A DNA stretch of 64,000 bases, from positions 1 through 64,000 of the forward strand of contig CASFTM010000003.1 in NCBI GenBank assembly GCA_949297775.1, read 5' to 3'. Positions within the stretch are counted from its first letter, which is position 1. Every line of letters starts with the position of its first letter. Of the stretch, positions 7,134 to 15,851 are shown one piece after another. The notes under the pieces were generated by a model. That model searched no databases. It was not told the DNA's origin and saw only the letters and a list, made by a program, of their open reading frames with translations. The DNA is from an uncultured bacterium (GTDB lineage: Bacteria; Elusimicrobiota; Elusimicrobia; Elusimicrobiales; Elusimicrobiaceae). The translations under genes and the position numbers were made by a program.

Positions 7134-8198
7134 TTATTTCTGCGTTAATTTTTTGGAACCTTTTTGGGTGACTAAAAAGCTGTCCTCCAAACGTATCCCC
7201 CAGCGTCCTTCAAAATAGATGCCAGGTTCCACCGTAACCGCGTAATTTTCTTCCAGCACGTCCGGCGCGCCCGCACGCAAAATCGGGCGGTCGTGTTCCT
7301 GCAAACCGATGCCGTGGCCGGTGGTATGAAAAAATTCCTTCCCATAGCCGGCTTTTTCTATTACGCCGCGCGCCGCGGCGTCCACCGCGCCCGCGCTCAC
7401 GCCCGCACGCAGGGCTTTTACCCCCGCCCGGCGGGCCTGGTCTACAATGTTCCAAATCTGTGTATATTCGGCCGGCTCGTTTTTGCCGTGCCACCAGCTG
7501 CGCGTCATATCGGAAATATATCCTTCGTAGCTGCAGCCAAAATCCATCAGTACCGCTTCCCCGTCTTTAAGCTTGCGCGTTTTGGAAGGGGTATGGTGGG
7601 CGTCGGCGGTGTTTTCGCCGAAGCAGACAATGTTAAACGGAATAAAATCGGCCCCGCGCTTAAACAGCGCCAAAGCCATTAAAATGCGCACTTCGTCTTC
7701 CGTCATACCGGTTTTAATCTGCGGTTGGACTTCTTCAAACGCGTGCCAGGCGATTTGGCAGGATTTGCGGAGTTTAGCGGCTTCGTCGGCGTATTTGGCC
7801 ATACGCATTTCGCCAATTAACCCTTCGGCCTTGCACAACCCGGCATTAAGCAACTTTTGCCCGCAGGCTAAATCTACAAGCGCCGGGTCAAACACCACGT
7901 GTTTAAGCTCCAGCTGTTTGATTTTTTCCAGTGCGCCTTCCAGCATACCGCCATACGGCACCAACACCGTTTTGATAAACTTGCCGGCAGGCGTCATTTT
8001 GCTGGCAATCATCCGTTTGGTTAAGCAATAGCCTTTGGACGGCGTTACCAAAAAGACGGCTTCCCCTGCGTTTAATTCAATTCCGCTCAAATACCGCTGT
8101 TCCAACGGGGAAACGGTAAGATAACCGTCCACCCCGGCGTGTTTTAACACGCGGCGCAAATCGGACAAGCGTTGGGAAGCTAAGTTTTTGACAGCCAT
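7134..8198 (-). CDS. M24 family Xaa-Pro peptidase
   Basis: 354 residues. N-terminal creatinase-like domain (about 1-125) followed by the pita-bread catalytic domain. Metal ligands visible: LMDFGCSYEGYISDMTRSWW (two Asp), TTGHGIGLQEH (His), TVEPGIYF (Glu) and RLEDSFLV (Glu). This set fits Xaa-Pro aminopeptidase or prolidase, cytoplasmic, two divalent metals. It is followed by efp after 31 bases, and preceded by a paralog 4 bases upstream, so the three are one operon. Confidence 0.92.
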   Translation of the reverse strand: MAVKNLASQRLSDLRRVLKHAGVDGYLTVSPLEQRYLSGIELNAGEAVFLVTPSKGYCLTKRMIASKMTPAGKFIKTVLVPYGGMLEGALEKIKQLELKHVVFDPALVDLACGQKLLNAGLCKAEGLIGEMRMAKYADEAAKLRKSCQIAWHAFEEVQPQIKTGMTEDEVRILMALALFKRGADFIPFNIVCFGENTADAHHTPSKTRKLKDGEAVLMDFGCSYEGYISDMTRSWWHGKNEPAEYTQIWNIVDQARRAGVKALRAGVSAGAVDAAARGVIEKAGYGKEFFHTTGHGIGLQEHDRPILRAGAPDVLEENYAVTVEPGIYFEGRWGIRLEDSFLVTQKGSKKLTQK

Positions 8199-8202
8199 AA
8201 AA

Positions 8203-9264
8203 TTATTTCTTCGTTAAAATTTTAGCGCCGGATTTGGCAACCGCCACCGTATCTTCCAGCCGTACGCCAAATTTGCCGGGCAGGTAAATACCGGGTTCCA
8301 CCGTTACGATGTTCCCTTCCGCCAACACCGCTTTGGAAAGCTGGCTGTTGTACGGGTTTTCGTGGATTTCAATTCCCACCCCGTGGCCGGTGCCGTGGGT
8401 GTAATATTCCCCATATCCGGCGGCGGCGATGAGATCGCGCGCGGCGGCATCCACCTGCTTACAGGGCACGCCGACGCCCACTTTTTTAATACCCTGTTTG
8501 CGGGCTTTATCCACGATTTTCCAAATCTTGGTATATTCAGCCGGTTCTTTTTTGCCGTGCCACCAGCTGCGGGTAATGTCCGAGCAGTAGCCTTTGTAGA
8601 TACAGCCAAAATCCATCAGCACGGCGTCTTCGGCTTTTAGTTTGCGGGCGCTGGTTTCGTGGTGCGGGTTGGCGGCGTTTTCGCCAAAGGCAACAATGGT
8701 GTAGAACGAGGTGGTGGTGGCGCCGTGTGCGCGCATAAAGCGTTCCATTTCGGCCGCCACTTCAAATTCGGTCATCCCGGTTTTAATGCGGGGCTTAATA
8801 TATTCGTAAGTTAAATAGGCAATGCGGTTGGATTCGCGCAGGAGTTTGAGTTCGGCGGCGTCTTTACATTCGCGCTGGGCCGTAATAAAACTGGCGGACG
8901 GAATAAACCCGCCGTCGCGCAGCAATCCGCCGGAGATAAAGGTTTCCTTGGCGGCGTCAAACCCGGGGCGTTTTAAGCCCAATTTGTGGGCTTTTTCAAT
9001 GGCGGCCACAATCCGCTGTCCATCATCGCCGATAACTTCCATATACGGCGCAAACTTGCTAAACGGCTCCACATACAGCCCCCGCGTAAAACAGGTAATG
9101 CCTTTTTTGTGTATCAAAAAAACGGCTTCATCCGGATAAAAATAAAAGCCGGATAAATAAAACTGGTCCAGGTTATTGGTTACGGCAAACCCGTCCAGTT
9201 TGTTTTTTTGCAACTGTGCTTTAAACGCCATTAAACGTTCGTTAAAATAGTTTTTCTGCGCCAT
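8203..9264 (-). CDS. M24 family Xaa-Pro peptidase (tandem paralog)
   Basis: 353 residues, same architecture as the neighbour with the full ligand set: LMDFGCIYKGYCSDITRSWW, GTGHGVGIEIH, TVEPGIYL and RLEDTVAV. Both copies keep all metal ligands, so both should be active; they may split X-Pro dipeptide and longer substrates. First gene of the run that continues through efp to the OMP gene. Tandem duplication is the simplest origin. Confidence 0.92.
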   Translation of the reverse strand: MAQKNYFNERLMAFKAQLQKNKLDGFAVTNNLDQFYLSGFYFYPDEAVFLIHKKGITCFTRGLYVEPFSKFAPYMEVIGDDGQRIVAAIEKAHKLGLKRPGFDAAKETFISGGLLRDGGFIPSASFITAQRECKDAAELKLLRESNRIAYLTYEYIKPRIKTGMTEFEVAAEMERFMRAHGATTTSFYTIVAFGENAANPHHETSARKLKAEDAVLMDFGCIYKGYCSDITRSWWHGKKEPAEYTKIWKIVDKARKQGIKKVGVGVPCKQVDAAARDLIAAAGYGEYYTHGTGHGVGIEIHENPYNSQLSKAVLAEGNIVTVEPGIYLPGKFGVRLEDTVAVAKSGAKILTKK

Positions 9265-9395
9265 TTATTCACCGCCTTTAAACTGCTATATAGATATCAT
9301 ACAATTTTAAAATCAGCCGTACAATCATAAGTTTTCGCGCGCGTAGGAGAAAAAAGCGTTCCAAAATCTCCGGAATATAATATAATAATTTACAT

Positions 9396-11006
9396 ATGGC
9401 ACACCACACGCTTTTAAAAACTATAGGGTTGTTTTTTGCTTTAGCGACGGCCCAGCTGGGCTGGGCGGATGTTTTTACGTCGCAGGACGGCGCGTTTACC
9501 CTGGATATGCCTGCCGGCTGGACACAGCCCAAAACTCTCTCCGCAGACAGCGTACTGACCCTGCAAAAAGGCTCCGCCCGCATAGACATTAAGGCGGTGG
9601 ACTGTTCTACCGAAACGTGCATTGAACAAAAAATTACGTCCGATTTGGCGGAAGTAAAAAGCAAAAAAATGCAGGTCATCGGCAATTCCTATACCGGCGA
9701 AGAAGTAAAACGCATTGAATTTTCCACCGGGGACCCGTTCTTCTACATCAGTTTTTTTACGCCTAAAAACGACTTCAGCGCCGGTTACTTTTTAATTGAT
9801 AAAAAAGCCTATTCCATTTTGGCAAAAGATTTATCGTATGCGGAAACGGACTTGGTGTTTTCGTTCATTTCTCCGGTTAAAAAAGCGGAACCCGTTTCGG
9901 TGGAAATGGATTTAAAAGACCCGCGCGCCTATGATATTGCCGCCCTGCCCGCCGTGCACGAAGAAACGCTGGACCTCGCCCTTCCTGCAGCACAACCCTC
10001 CGCAGAACAGCAAGTTGCTCAAACGTCCGCTAAAAAACCCGCCGCCGGAAAACGTTCCGCCCTCAAGAAAAAGTTAGCCCGCTTAAAAGTGGATACGCTC
10101 TTATCCAAACATATGCCCCCATATGTACGCCGGTTGGGGCACGGGTTCGACGCCATTGTGGGTTTATTGGTATTGTTTGCCCTGTTGCTTGGCGCAACAG
10201 GCTGTGTACATCTATTTGTTTCCCGGCAGAAACCGGCCCCGCCAGCCAACCCCAATTCGCTTTATCCCATTCAGTTTAAACGCCTTTACGGCACCCCGTC
10301 GCTTATCTTCCGCGCCAAAGATAACCAGGGCAATATTTTAACTTCGCTTTCTTCCCGCTGGGACAGTGTACTGCTCTTTGGCGGGTTGCTGGTAATCGTG
10401 CTGGCCCTGCTGACTATGGCCGGAGCCGGATATTTGCAGGCCACGCGCCTGATTGGGATTTCTCCGTTTATTTATAGCACGCTGTATTCCGCGTGTTCGT
10501 TGGCTATCCCGCTGGGCGCGGTGGTGTTTTTCTGCGGGATTGTATGGTCCCAACTCATTCTGCGGGAAATTACCCTGTTTGACCGCAAAGGCCAAAAAGC
10601 CGCCGTCATTTTGCAAAAAGGGTTTGGCTGGTCGCACGAGCGGTATGAAATTTATTTCGCCCGTTCCAAAGAGGTGCTGACGGTTACCCGCAAACGCTTT
10701 GCCCTGCGGCGCACCTGGCAGCTTTTTACCAAGGAAGGGAACTCCTTAGCAGCTATCACGGAACGGAGTGCCGGGCGGGCGGTGCTGCGCAAAATTTGCG
10801 GACACTTGTGGGGCCTTTTACGTGCCGATTACGATATTGAAGGGCAAATGGACAGCAAAGGCTCTATTGAAAACGCCCACACCCCCTTTGATAAATTCCT
10901 TTGCAATATAGATAAGCCCCAAGCCTTAAACGCACGCGATATGTTGGCGGTTTCTCTTTTAATCAACATCCGCGACAAAGACAAATGGTATCCGTGGTTT
11001 AACTGA
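9396..11006 (+). CDS. Membrane protein of unknown function with secreted N-terminus
   Basis: 536 residues. Signal peptide to about residue 24 (ending LGWADV), then an extracytoplasmic domain of about 140 residues resembling the small beta-rich domains that bind lipids (PsbP-like pattern GAFTLDMPAGW), a Pro/Ala/Lys-rich linker, then hydrophobic segments near residues 250, 325 and 365. The C-terminal 150 residues (RYEIYFARSKEVL ... DYDIEGQMD ... INIRDKDKWYPWFN) are reminiscent of scramblase/LURP-one type barrels, a weak call. No Shine-Dalgarno site; AT-rich TATAATATAATAATT lies 7 to 20 bases before ATG, suggesting a very short or no leader. Confidence 0.7.
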   Translation: MAHHTLLKTIGLFFALATAQLGWADVFTSQDGAFTLDMPAGWTQPKTLSADSVLTLQKGSARIDIKAVDCSTETCIEQKITSDLAEVKSKKMQVIGNSYTGEEVKRIEFSTGDPFFYISFFTPKNDFSAGYFLIDKKAYSILAKDLSYAETDLVFSFISPVKKAEPVSVEMDLKDPRAYDIAALPAVHEETLDLALPAAQPSAEQQVAQTSAKKPAAGKRSALKKKLARLKVDTLLSKHMPPYVRRLGHGFDAIVGLLVLFALLLGATGCVHLFVSRQKPAPPANPNSLYPIQFKRLYGTPSLIFRAKDNQGNILTSLSSRWDSVLLFGGLLVIVLALLTMAGAGYLQATRLIGISPFIYSTLYSACSLAIPLGAVVFFCGIVWSQLILREITLFDRKGQKAAVILQKGFGWSHERYEIYFARSKEVLTVTRKRFALRRTWQLFTKEGNSLAAITERSAGRAVLRKICGHLWGLLRADYDIEGQMDSKGSIENAHTPFDKFLCNIDKPQALNARDMLAVSLLINIRDKDKWYPWFN

Positions 11007-11017
11007 CCGACTGTTTT

Positions 11018-11041
11018 TCCCCCGCTTAGGCGGGGTTTTTT
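11018..11041 (+). terminator. Intrinsic terminator
   Basis: CCCCGC (11019-11024) and GCGGGG (11030-11035) stem followed by T6, ending the 9396-11006 gene. Confidence 0.85.
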
Positions 11042-11127
11042 ATCGCTCTGCGGAAGGCCGTTTTCCCAACCCGAATTTATTTTTACGTCCTGCCGCGCCG
11101 CCGCATTTTTTGATATTCTATATGTAT

Positions 11128-12594
11128 ATGAAACGTTTTTATGCGCTTTTGTCTTTCTTTTTGCTCGGCGCTGCACCGGCGCCCGACGTACAGCAATTTG
11201 TGGAACAGCAACTCCAACACCCGGTGTTAAACGGGGCCTGGTGGGGCGGCTTGGCGGCCTATACGGACGGCACCCGGCAGGAGATTTTCGCCGTCAATGC
11301 CGACAGGCGCCTGACGCCGGCCTCCACGTTAAAACTGCTTACCACCGCCGCCGCGCTGGAAACGTTCGGCCCGGAGCACCGCTTTCAAACCCGTTTGTAT
11401 GCCTCGGCAAAACCGGATGAAAAAGGCGTTTTAAAAGGGGACTTATATCTGCGCGGCGGAGGAGACCCCACCCTCGGCTCCACCCGCGTGCCCGGCGCAG
11501 AAACTTGGCAGCATGTAGCCAAACATTGGGCGAAGGTCGTCCAAAAGGCCGGCATTTCCCGCGTGGAAGGAAACATTTACGCCGATGTGTCTGCATTTGA
11601 AGGGCCGTCCATCGCCCCAAAAGTAAACTGGGAAAATATTGGCAACTACTACGCCGCCCCGGCAAGCCCGCTCTATTTTAACGACAACCTGTTTACCATT
11701 CACTTTAAACCCCAGCCGTTTGACGCCAAACCGGCAGAAGTATCTTATACCGACCCGGAAGTCCCCGGCCTTACGATAAAAAGCTTCGTTACCACCGACG
11801 CCAAAAACAGGCGCGACAACGCCTATGCTTATGGCGCCCCCGGGCAGTACGAAATGGAAATTTACGGCACCATTCCCACCCATTTTACCGGGTTTTCCAT
11901 CAAAGCGGCCCTGCCCGATTCGGCGCTGTTTGCCGCCCACGCCCTGCGTAACGCCTTGCGCGAAACTGGCATACCCGTCGGCGGAAATACCCAAACCACG
12001 GAACTGGAACCGGACTATGCACCTATGACACTCTTGGACACGTACCACTCCCCCCAATTAAAGGACATTGTGCTTATCGTCAACAAGCGCAGTTTTAATT
12101 TGTACGCAGACGCCCTGCTCAGGCAGCTTGCCCTGCACGCCGGGAAAAAGGGAAGCGTTCAAAACGGGTTAGCCGAACTGGAAAAATTTTTACGCAAAAA
12201 CAAATTAGCCAACAGCGAAGAAGCCGTTTTGTATGACGGAAGCGGCCTGGCACGCGATAACCTGCTCACCCCGCGCGTGTTGCTGCGCACCCTTACTTTT
12301 ATGACCCAAAGCCCCTATTTTAAATATTATTACGATTCGCTGGCTACCCCCAACGACCGGGGCGATTTATTGCTGCTGCGCTATTTTCTCAAACCACGGC
12401 ACCAAATCCAGGATGTGCGCGTAAAAGGTGGCACCGTAGACGGAGTAAAAACCGTCGCCGGTTATGTAAAAGACGCCAACGGCCAGCCTGTAGCTTTTGT
12501 ATTAATGGCAAACAATTTAGCCTCTAAAGACGAAGCCATTTTGCGCATTCACGAAAATATCATCAAACAGCTTCTGCAATACCCCGGCAACTAA
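11128..12594 (+). CDS. dacB: D-alanyl-D-alanine carboxypeptidase/endopeptidase (PBP4 type)
   Basis: Peptidoglycan hydrolase of the S13 family, about 488 residues, periplasmic. Signal peptide MKRFYALLSFFLLGAAPA. The three penicillin-binding motifs are in order: PASTLKLL (SxxK, near residue 65), KRSFNLYAD (SxN, near 320) and VKGGTVDG (KTG equivalent, near 435). The long insert between SxxK and SxN is typical of PBP4. Start is ATG 11128 or 11122; there is no ribosome site, and a TGATATTCT extended -10 lies just upstream, so the leader is at most a few bases. Confidence 0.93.
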   Translation: MKRFYALLSFFLLGAAPAPDVQQFVEQQLQHPVLNGAWWGGLAAYTDGTRQEIFAVNADRRLTPASTLKLLTTAAALETFGPEHRFQTRLYASAKPDEKGVLKGDLYLRGGGDPTLGSTRVPGAETWQHVAKHWAKVVQKAGISRVEGNIYADVSAFEGPSIAPKVNWENIGNYYAAPASPLYFNDNLFTIHFKPQPFDAKPAEVSYTDPEVPGLTIKSFVTTDAKNRRDNAYAYGAPGQYEMEIYGTIPTHFTGFSIKAALPDSALFAAHALRNALRETGIPVGGNTQTTELEPDYAPMTLLDTYHSPQLKDIVLIVNKRSFNLYADALLRQLALHAGKKGSVQNGLAELEKFLRKNKLANSEEAVLYDGSGLARDNLLTPRVLLRTLTFMTQSPYFKYYYDSLATPNDRGDLLLLRYFLKPRHQIQDVRVKGGTVDGVKTVAGYVKDANGQPVAFVLMANNLASKDEAILRIHENIIKQLLQYPGN

Positions 12595-12687
12595 CCGCTG
12601 GTTTTAACGGGCAGTGCATTTGGGCGGCAAAATAATTGTGCCGTTTCCCCCCAGCCCAAAGCGCTCCGCTGCCCCGTGCCGACGGCG

Positions 12688-13128
12688 TTATCCGCCGGAG
12701 CCGTCCCTTATCCAACGCCCGGGAATCTCCGTTGCTCCACCACGCAGCCGGCACTCATCCGCGGCGGGAACCTCTACGAGAATTTTTCCTTTCCCAAAGC
12801 AAGTTTCCTTCCCGGAAATCCAAAACAGTTCCGCCCAAAAATCCCGCTTAAAAAACGGCACGCCATACGCCCGCACCAGCGGGGGTAAACCCCTCCGCTC
12901 CGCCGCAAACAACCGCCAAAGGGCCGCCTCCTCCGCACCGTCCGGCCCCAAAAAGGCCCGGTTTTCTTCGGCAAAAAAAGCATTGTACACACATAGCATT
13001 ACCTGCAGGCAAAAGTCCCCGGATGCGGCAGCCAGCTCGCCTCGTTTCCCATACACTTCCGCCCGCACGCGGGCCGCGCGGGCAAAAATGATATTTTCCA
13101 AATCTGTTTTGGTAAAATGGTTGGGCAT
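12688..13128 (-). CDS. Hypothetical protein
   Basis: 146 residues if started at ATG 13128 (MPNHFTKTDLENIIF). The composition is protein-like (mixed Phe, Glu, Arg and Ala with an amphipathic N-terminal helix), better than the overlapping plus-strand frame, which is Pro/Ser/Arg rich. No signal peptide, membrane segment or domain recognised. No convincing ribosome site. It would be transcribed after the YfcC-type carrier gene but is separated from it by a terminator-like hairpin. It may be a lineage-specific gene or a spurious frame. Confidence 0.4.
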   Translation of the reverse strand: MPNHFTKTDLENIIFARAARVRAEVYGKRGELAAASGDFCLQVMLCVYNAFFAEENRAFLGPDGAEEAALWRLFAAERRGLPPLVRAYGVPFFKRDFWAELFWISGKETCFGKGKILVEVPAADECRLRGGATEIPGRWIRDGSGG

Positions 13129-13168
13129 AGGAAGGAAAGTCCTCGCAGACAAGATGCAAGGAAGGCAT

Positions 13169-13196
13169 AAAAAAGGGCCCTCACCGGGCCCTTTCA
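13169..13196. terminator. Terminator of the carrier gene
   Basis: AAAGGGCCC (13172-13180) and GGGCCCTTT (13186-13194) with a further A run on the left, which is a T run on the minus strand. Confidence 0.75.
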
Positions 13197-13212
13197 AATA
13201 AGCAGGAAGGAT

Positions 13213-14601
13213 TTACCAGTGCATTAAAAACGGCGGGATTAAAAGTAACATGGAAAGCACCGCCAGCACCACTTGCAGCCAAATGTTCCAGCGCGCCCAC
13301 TTCAGCCACGGGATACCCGCCATTCCGATAGCCGCCATCGTAACCGGGGCGGTAGGGATAATGGCGTTGGTCCAGCCTTCGCCGAATTGGTACGCCAAAA
13401 TGGAAAGCTGTGGGCTAATGCCCAATAAGTCCGAAAGGGGAATCATTACCGGCATCGTAAGCACGGCCTGCCCGGAACCGGACGCCACAAAAAAGTTAAT
13501 AAACGTATGCGCCCAGAACATCCCTTCCACCGCCGCCAGCGGGTGCAGTTGCCCAATGGCCTGCGCAATGGAATGAAGCACCGTATCCAAAATGCGTCCG
13601 TCGGACGCAATGACCACAATCGCCCGCGCCAGCGCCAACATAATGGACACGCTGACCATACTGCGCGCGCCGTCAATAATGGCGTCCGTCGTCTGGTTCA
13701 GGCTCAGCCGCCCAATCACGGCGGCTACTAAACCTACGCCTAAAAACAGGCCGGAAATTTCAATAATGTACCAGTGGTATACGGCCACCCCGTACACCAG
13801 CCCCGCCATTCCCAATGCAAACACAATGGAAATAGCAATGTGGGACCGCTTAAACTCCGGCTTTTGCAGGACATTTAAATGCAAATGTTTGCGTTTTTCG
13901 CGGTCGGCCTCGTAGGTAATGCTTTTTTTCGGGTCTTTGCGCACGCGTTCGCCATAAATGGTTACAAACAAAATGACGACCGCCGTGCAAATTCCCCACA
14001 CAATCAGGCGGTACCCCAAACCGGAGTAGAGCGGCAGTTCGGCAATTCCTTGCGAAATCCCCACTGTAAACGGGTTCATAAAGGCCGAGCCGAAGCCCAC
14101 CCACGCGCCTAAAAACGGTATACTCACGCCCACCGCCGTATCGTACCCCAGCGAAAGCGCCAGCGGGATAAACAGCGGAATGAAAATCAGCGTTTCTTCC
14201 TCCATTCCAAATACCGCCCCCCCCAGCGAAAACAAAATCATACTGGCGGGAATAAAAAACTTTTTAAGGCCTTCCCTTCGGGAGAACAGATAACTGGTGC
14301 CTAAAATAACGGCGTTTACCGTCCCCGTGCGCTCCAATATGGTAAAAATGGCGCCGGTAATAAAAATAAACACGATAATATCGGCACAATCGCCAAAGGC
14401 TTTGGCAGGAGCGGTCAGCACAGCACCCAGCCCTTGGGGGTTGGGGTCTACCCGGTGGTAAGAACCCGCTACGGTATAAGAACGTCCGTCTTTTTGGATG
14501 GTGTCGTATTGCCCGGCGGGAAGAAGGTAGGTCAATACGGCCATTACAATCATAATTGAAAAAATAAGGCCGTAAATGTTAATGGAAAATCCAGATTTCA
14601 T
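13213..14601 (-). CDS. YfcC family basic amino-acid/dicarboxylate-type carrier
   Basis: 462 residues with about 12 hydrophobic segments. Family marks of the C4-dicarboxylate anaerobic carrier-like/YfcC group: TYLLPAGQY after the first helix, the GMEEETLIFIPLF segment, VGFGSAFMNPFTVGISQ re-entrant region, and NFFVASGSGQAVLTMPVMIPLSDLLG with the mirrored FGEGWTNAIIPT loop. Homologues are annotated as arginine/ornithine antiporters or C4-dicarboxylate carriers, but substrates are poorly known. Fits peptide and amino-acid fermentation along with the peptidases in the window. Alone in its transcription unit. Confidence 0.88.
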   Translation of the reverse strand: MKSGFSINIYGLIFSIMIVMAVLTYLLPAGQYDTIQKDGRSYTVAGSYHRVDPNPQGLGAVLTAPAKAFGDCADIIVFIFITGAIFTILERTGTVNAVILGTSYLFSRREGLKKFFIPASMILFSLGGAVFGMEEETLIFIPLFIPLALSLGYDTAVGVSIPFLGAWVGFGSAFMNPFTVGISQGIAELPLYSGLGYRLIVWGICTAVVILFVTIYGERVRKDPKKSITYEADREKRKHLHLNVLQKPEFKRSHIAISIVFALGMAGLVYGVAVYHWYIIEISGLFLGVGLVAAVIGRLSLNQTTDAIIDGARSMVSVSIMLALARAIVVIASDGRILDTVLHSIAQAIGQLHPLAAVEGMFWAHTFINFFVASGSGQAVLTMPVMIPLSDLLGISPQLSILAYQFGEGWTNAIIPTAPVTMAAIGMAGIPWLKWARWNIWLQVVLAVLSMLLLIPPFLMHW

Positions 14602-14856
14602 AATTATATATTATATTTTATTTCCCATTTTTCACGCCAGTGCTACTCTCCTTCCAGAAATGCAATTACATCACACACAAACCCCCACAGCCCCACCGCT
14701 ACCACGGCGCTAAGCAGCAATTTAAGCAAGCATATTGCCATATTCACTCCGTCCGCCGGGCTGCAAAGCCAAGTTTTCCGGCCGGAGAACCCTTTTCACA
14801 TGGGGCGGACGCGGCAAAACCTTAACTTTGCTAACCCAAACGGCTCTTTATTTGCT
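14602..14856. other. Intergenic sequence with no supported gene
   Basis: Gap between divergent genes. It holds only a 23-codon minus-strand frame (14742 downward, hydrophobic, with GGAG before it), too short to support. The left end supplies the AT-rich promoter area of the carrier gene. Confidence 0.5.
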
Positions 14857-15090
14857 ACAATAGATTTGCGCCTTCCTGGCAGAATTGCGCAAACCTGGAC
14901 GTAACGGAGCCAACACGCCGCGAGCGCGGCGCAGGTTTATAAGGATAAACCGCCCCGTGTTTGGAATTTCTTCATTAGGTGGAAGTAAAACCAAGTACGT
15001 CTGCAAGATAAGAGGCTGAGCATGCCCCTTACAAGTGCTAGTATAGTAAGTATTGTAAGCATTTGTCAAGCATTTTGTGGGCCTAAAAGG
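14857..15090 (+). ncRNA. Candidate structured leader or small RNA upstream of the repressor
   Basis: Extended -10 TGCTACAAT at about 14853-14861 is followed by a chain of stems: TTTGCGC/GCGCAAA; AAACCTG/CAGGTTT enclosing CGCCGC/GCGGCG; and a TTGG/CCAA helix enclosing CTTC/GAAG. It has no open frame of note. It does not match a known riboswitch, 6S, tmRNA, RNase P or SRP pattern that I can recall. It could be a 250-base leader of the repressor mRNA or a separate RNA; no clear terminator follows. Confidence 0.35.
15046..15076 (+). promoter_or_regulatory. Candidate operator of the HTH repressor
   Basis: Three imperfect tandem octamers AAGTATTG (15048), AAGCATTT (15057) and AAGCATTT (15068) lie right after an extended -10 (TGCTAGTAT, 15037-15045) and 45 to 70 bases before the repressor ATG. 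Spacing near one helical turn fits cooperative binding and self-repression. Confidence 0.4.
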
Positions 15091-15119
15091 ACCTATCTTT
15101 TATCAAGGAGGAGCCGAAT

Positions 15120-15821
15120 ATGAATAAATTTGAAAAGCAACTGGAAAAATGGAACGGCGGCATACTGCGCGGAGCGCAAGCAAAGTTAGCAAGGCTCCTC
15201 CGGGTGTCTACCGCTACGGTAGCCTTATGGACCACAGGCAAACGGCGCCCCTCCAAAGGATATGTAGCCCAAATGGCCCAGCTTTTTGGGTTGGACGCAT
15301 ACGATGTTATGCGGCTCTTTCCGGCTAATACCACTTACCCCGATTTGCAGCCCCAGCCGGGGCCACGCTCTTTGCGGGATGCCCAAACCCCGGAAAATAC
15401 TTACAGTACTGACAATGAGCCCCATAGAAACCAAGAACACTCCGCCCCGCAAAGCAACAGCGTGTCGCTGCCGTTTTTGACCCGCTCCCCGGAAAAATAC
15501 CCAGACTTTGAAGAAGGCGACGTGGCGGAATGGTGGACCGTCCCCCGGCGATGTGCCAAAGGCGCTAAGTTTTTAATACGGGACGGGCAAAGCACCAGCG
15601 AGGATTTGTATTTTATCCGCCCCGAGGAAAATTTTGTAGACGGGCAGCTGATGCTCCTGCACACGCCTGCGGGGCATACCGTCAAGCGGGTTCGGCTGGA
15701 GAACACCCGCATTGTGCTCTATACCGAGCAAAATAGTGTTTTTGGCGCTTTTTTACCGTATCAGCTGCGCCCATTGGGGGTGGCGGTGCAAAAAATAACC
15801 AACACGGAACAGCGCCCTTGA
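15120..15821 (+). CDS. XRE/Cro-CI-type repressor with S24-like C-terminal domain
   Basis: 233 residues. N-terminal helix-turn-helix (about 12-60: GAQAKLARLLRVSTATVALWTTGKRRPS), a Pro/Ser-rich linker (about 65-115), and a C-terminal LexA/CI-type domain (about 118-230). In that domain the Lys region VKRVR is kept, but the usual GDSM around the nucleophile Ser reads RDGQSTSED. Self-cleavage may therefore be lost or the Ser shifted. AAGGAGGAG precedes the ATG. Such repressors usually guard prophages or mobile elements; none is visible nearby, but a predicted structured RNA starts right at its stop codon. Confidence 0.8.
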   Translation: MNKFEKQLEKWNGGILRGAQAKLARLLRVSTATVALWTTGKRRPSKGYVAQMAQLFGLDAYDVMRLFPANTTYPDLQPQPGPRSLRDAQTPENTYSTDNEPHRNQEHSAPQSNSVSLPFLTRSPEKYPDFEEGDVAEWWTVPRRCAKGAKFLIRDGQSTSEDLYFIRPEENFVDGQLMLLHTPAGHTVKRVRLENTRIVLYTEQNSVFGAFLPYQLRPLGVAVQKITNTEQRP

Positions 15822-15845
15822 ATTTTGCCGCAATTCCATTATACT
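15818..15845 (+). promoter_or_regulatory. Promoter of the 400-nt RNA candidate
   Basis: -35 TTGAAT (15818-15823) overlaps the repressor stop codon; 16-bp spacer; -10 TATACT (15840-15845). Predicted transcription start near 15852. Confidence 0.6.
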
Positions 15846-15851
15846 ATCAAT

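Noticed and set aside
12614-13201. 195-codon plus-strand frame opposite the hypothetical 12688-13128 gene
   Set aside because: Pro/Ser/Arg-rich composition typical of an antisense shadow; the minus-strand frame is more protein-like.
14643-14742. Short hydrophobic minus-strand frame with GGAG before it
   Set aside because: A stop codon ends it after 23 residues; too short to support without conservation data.
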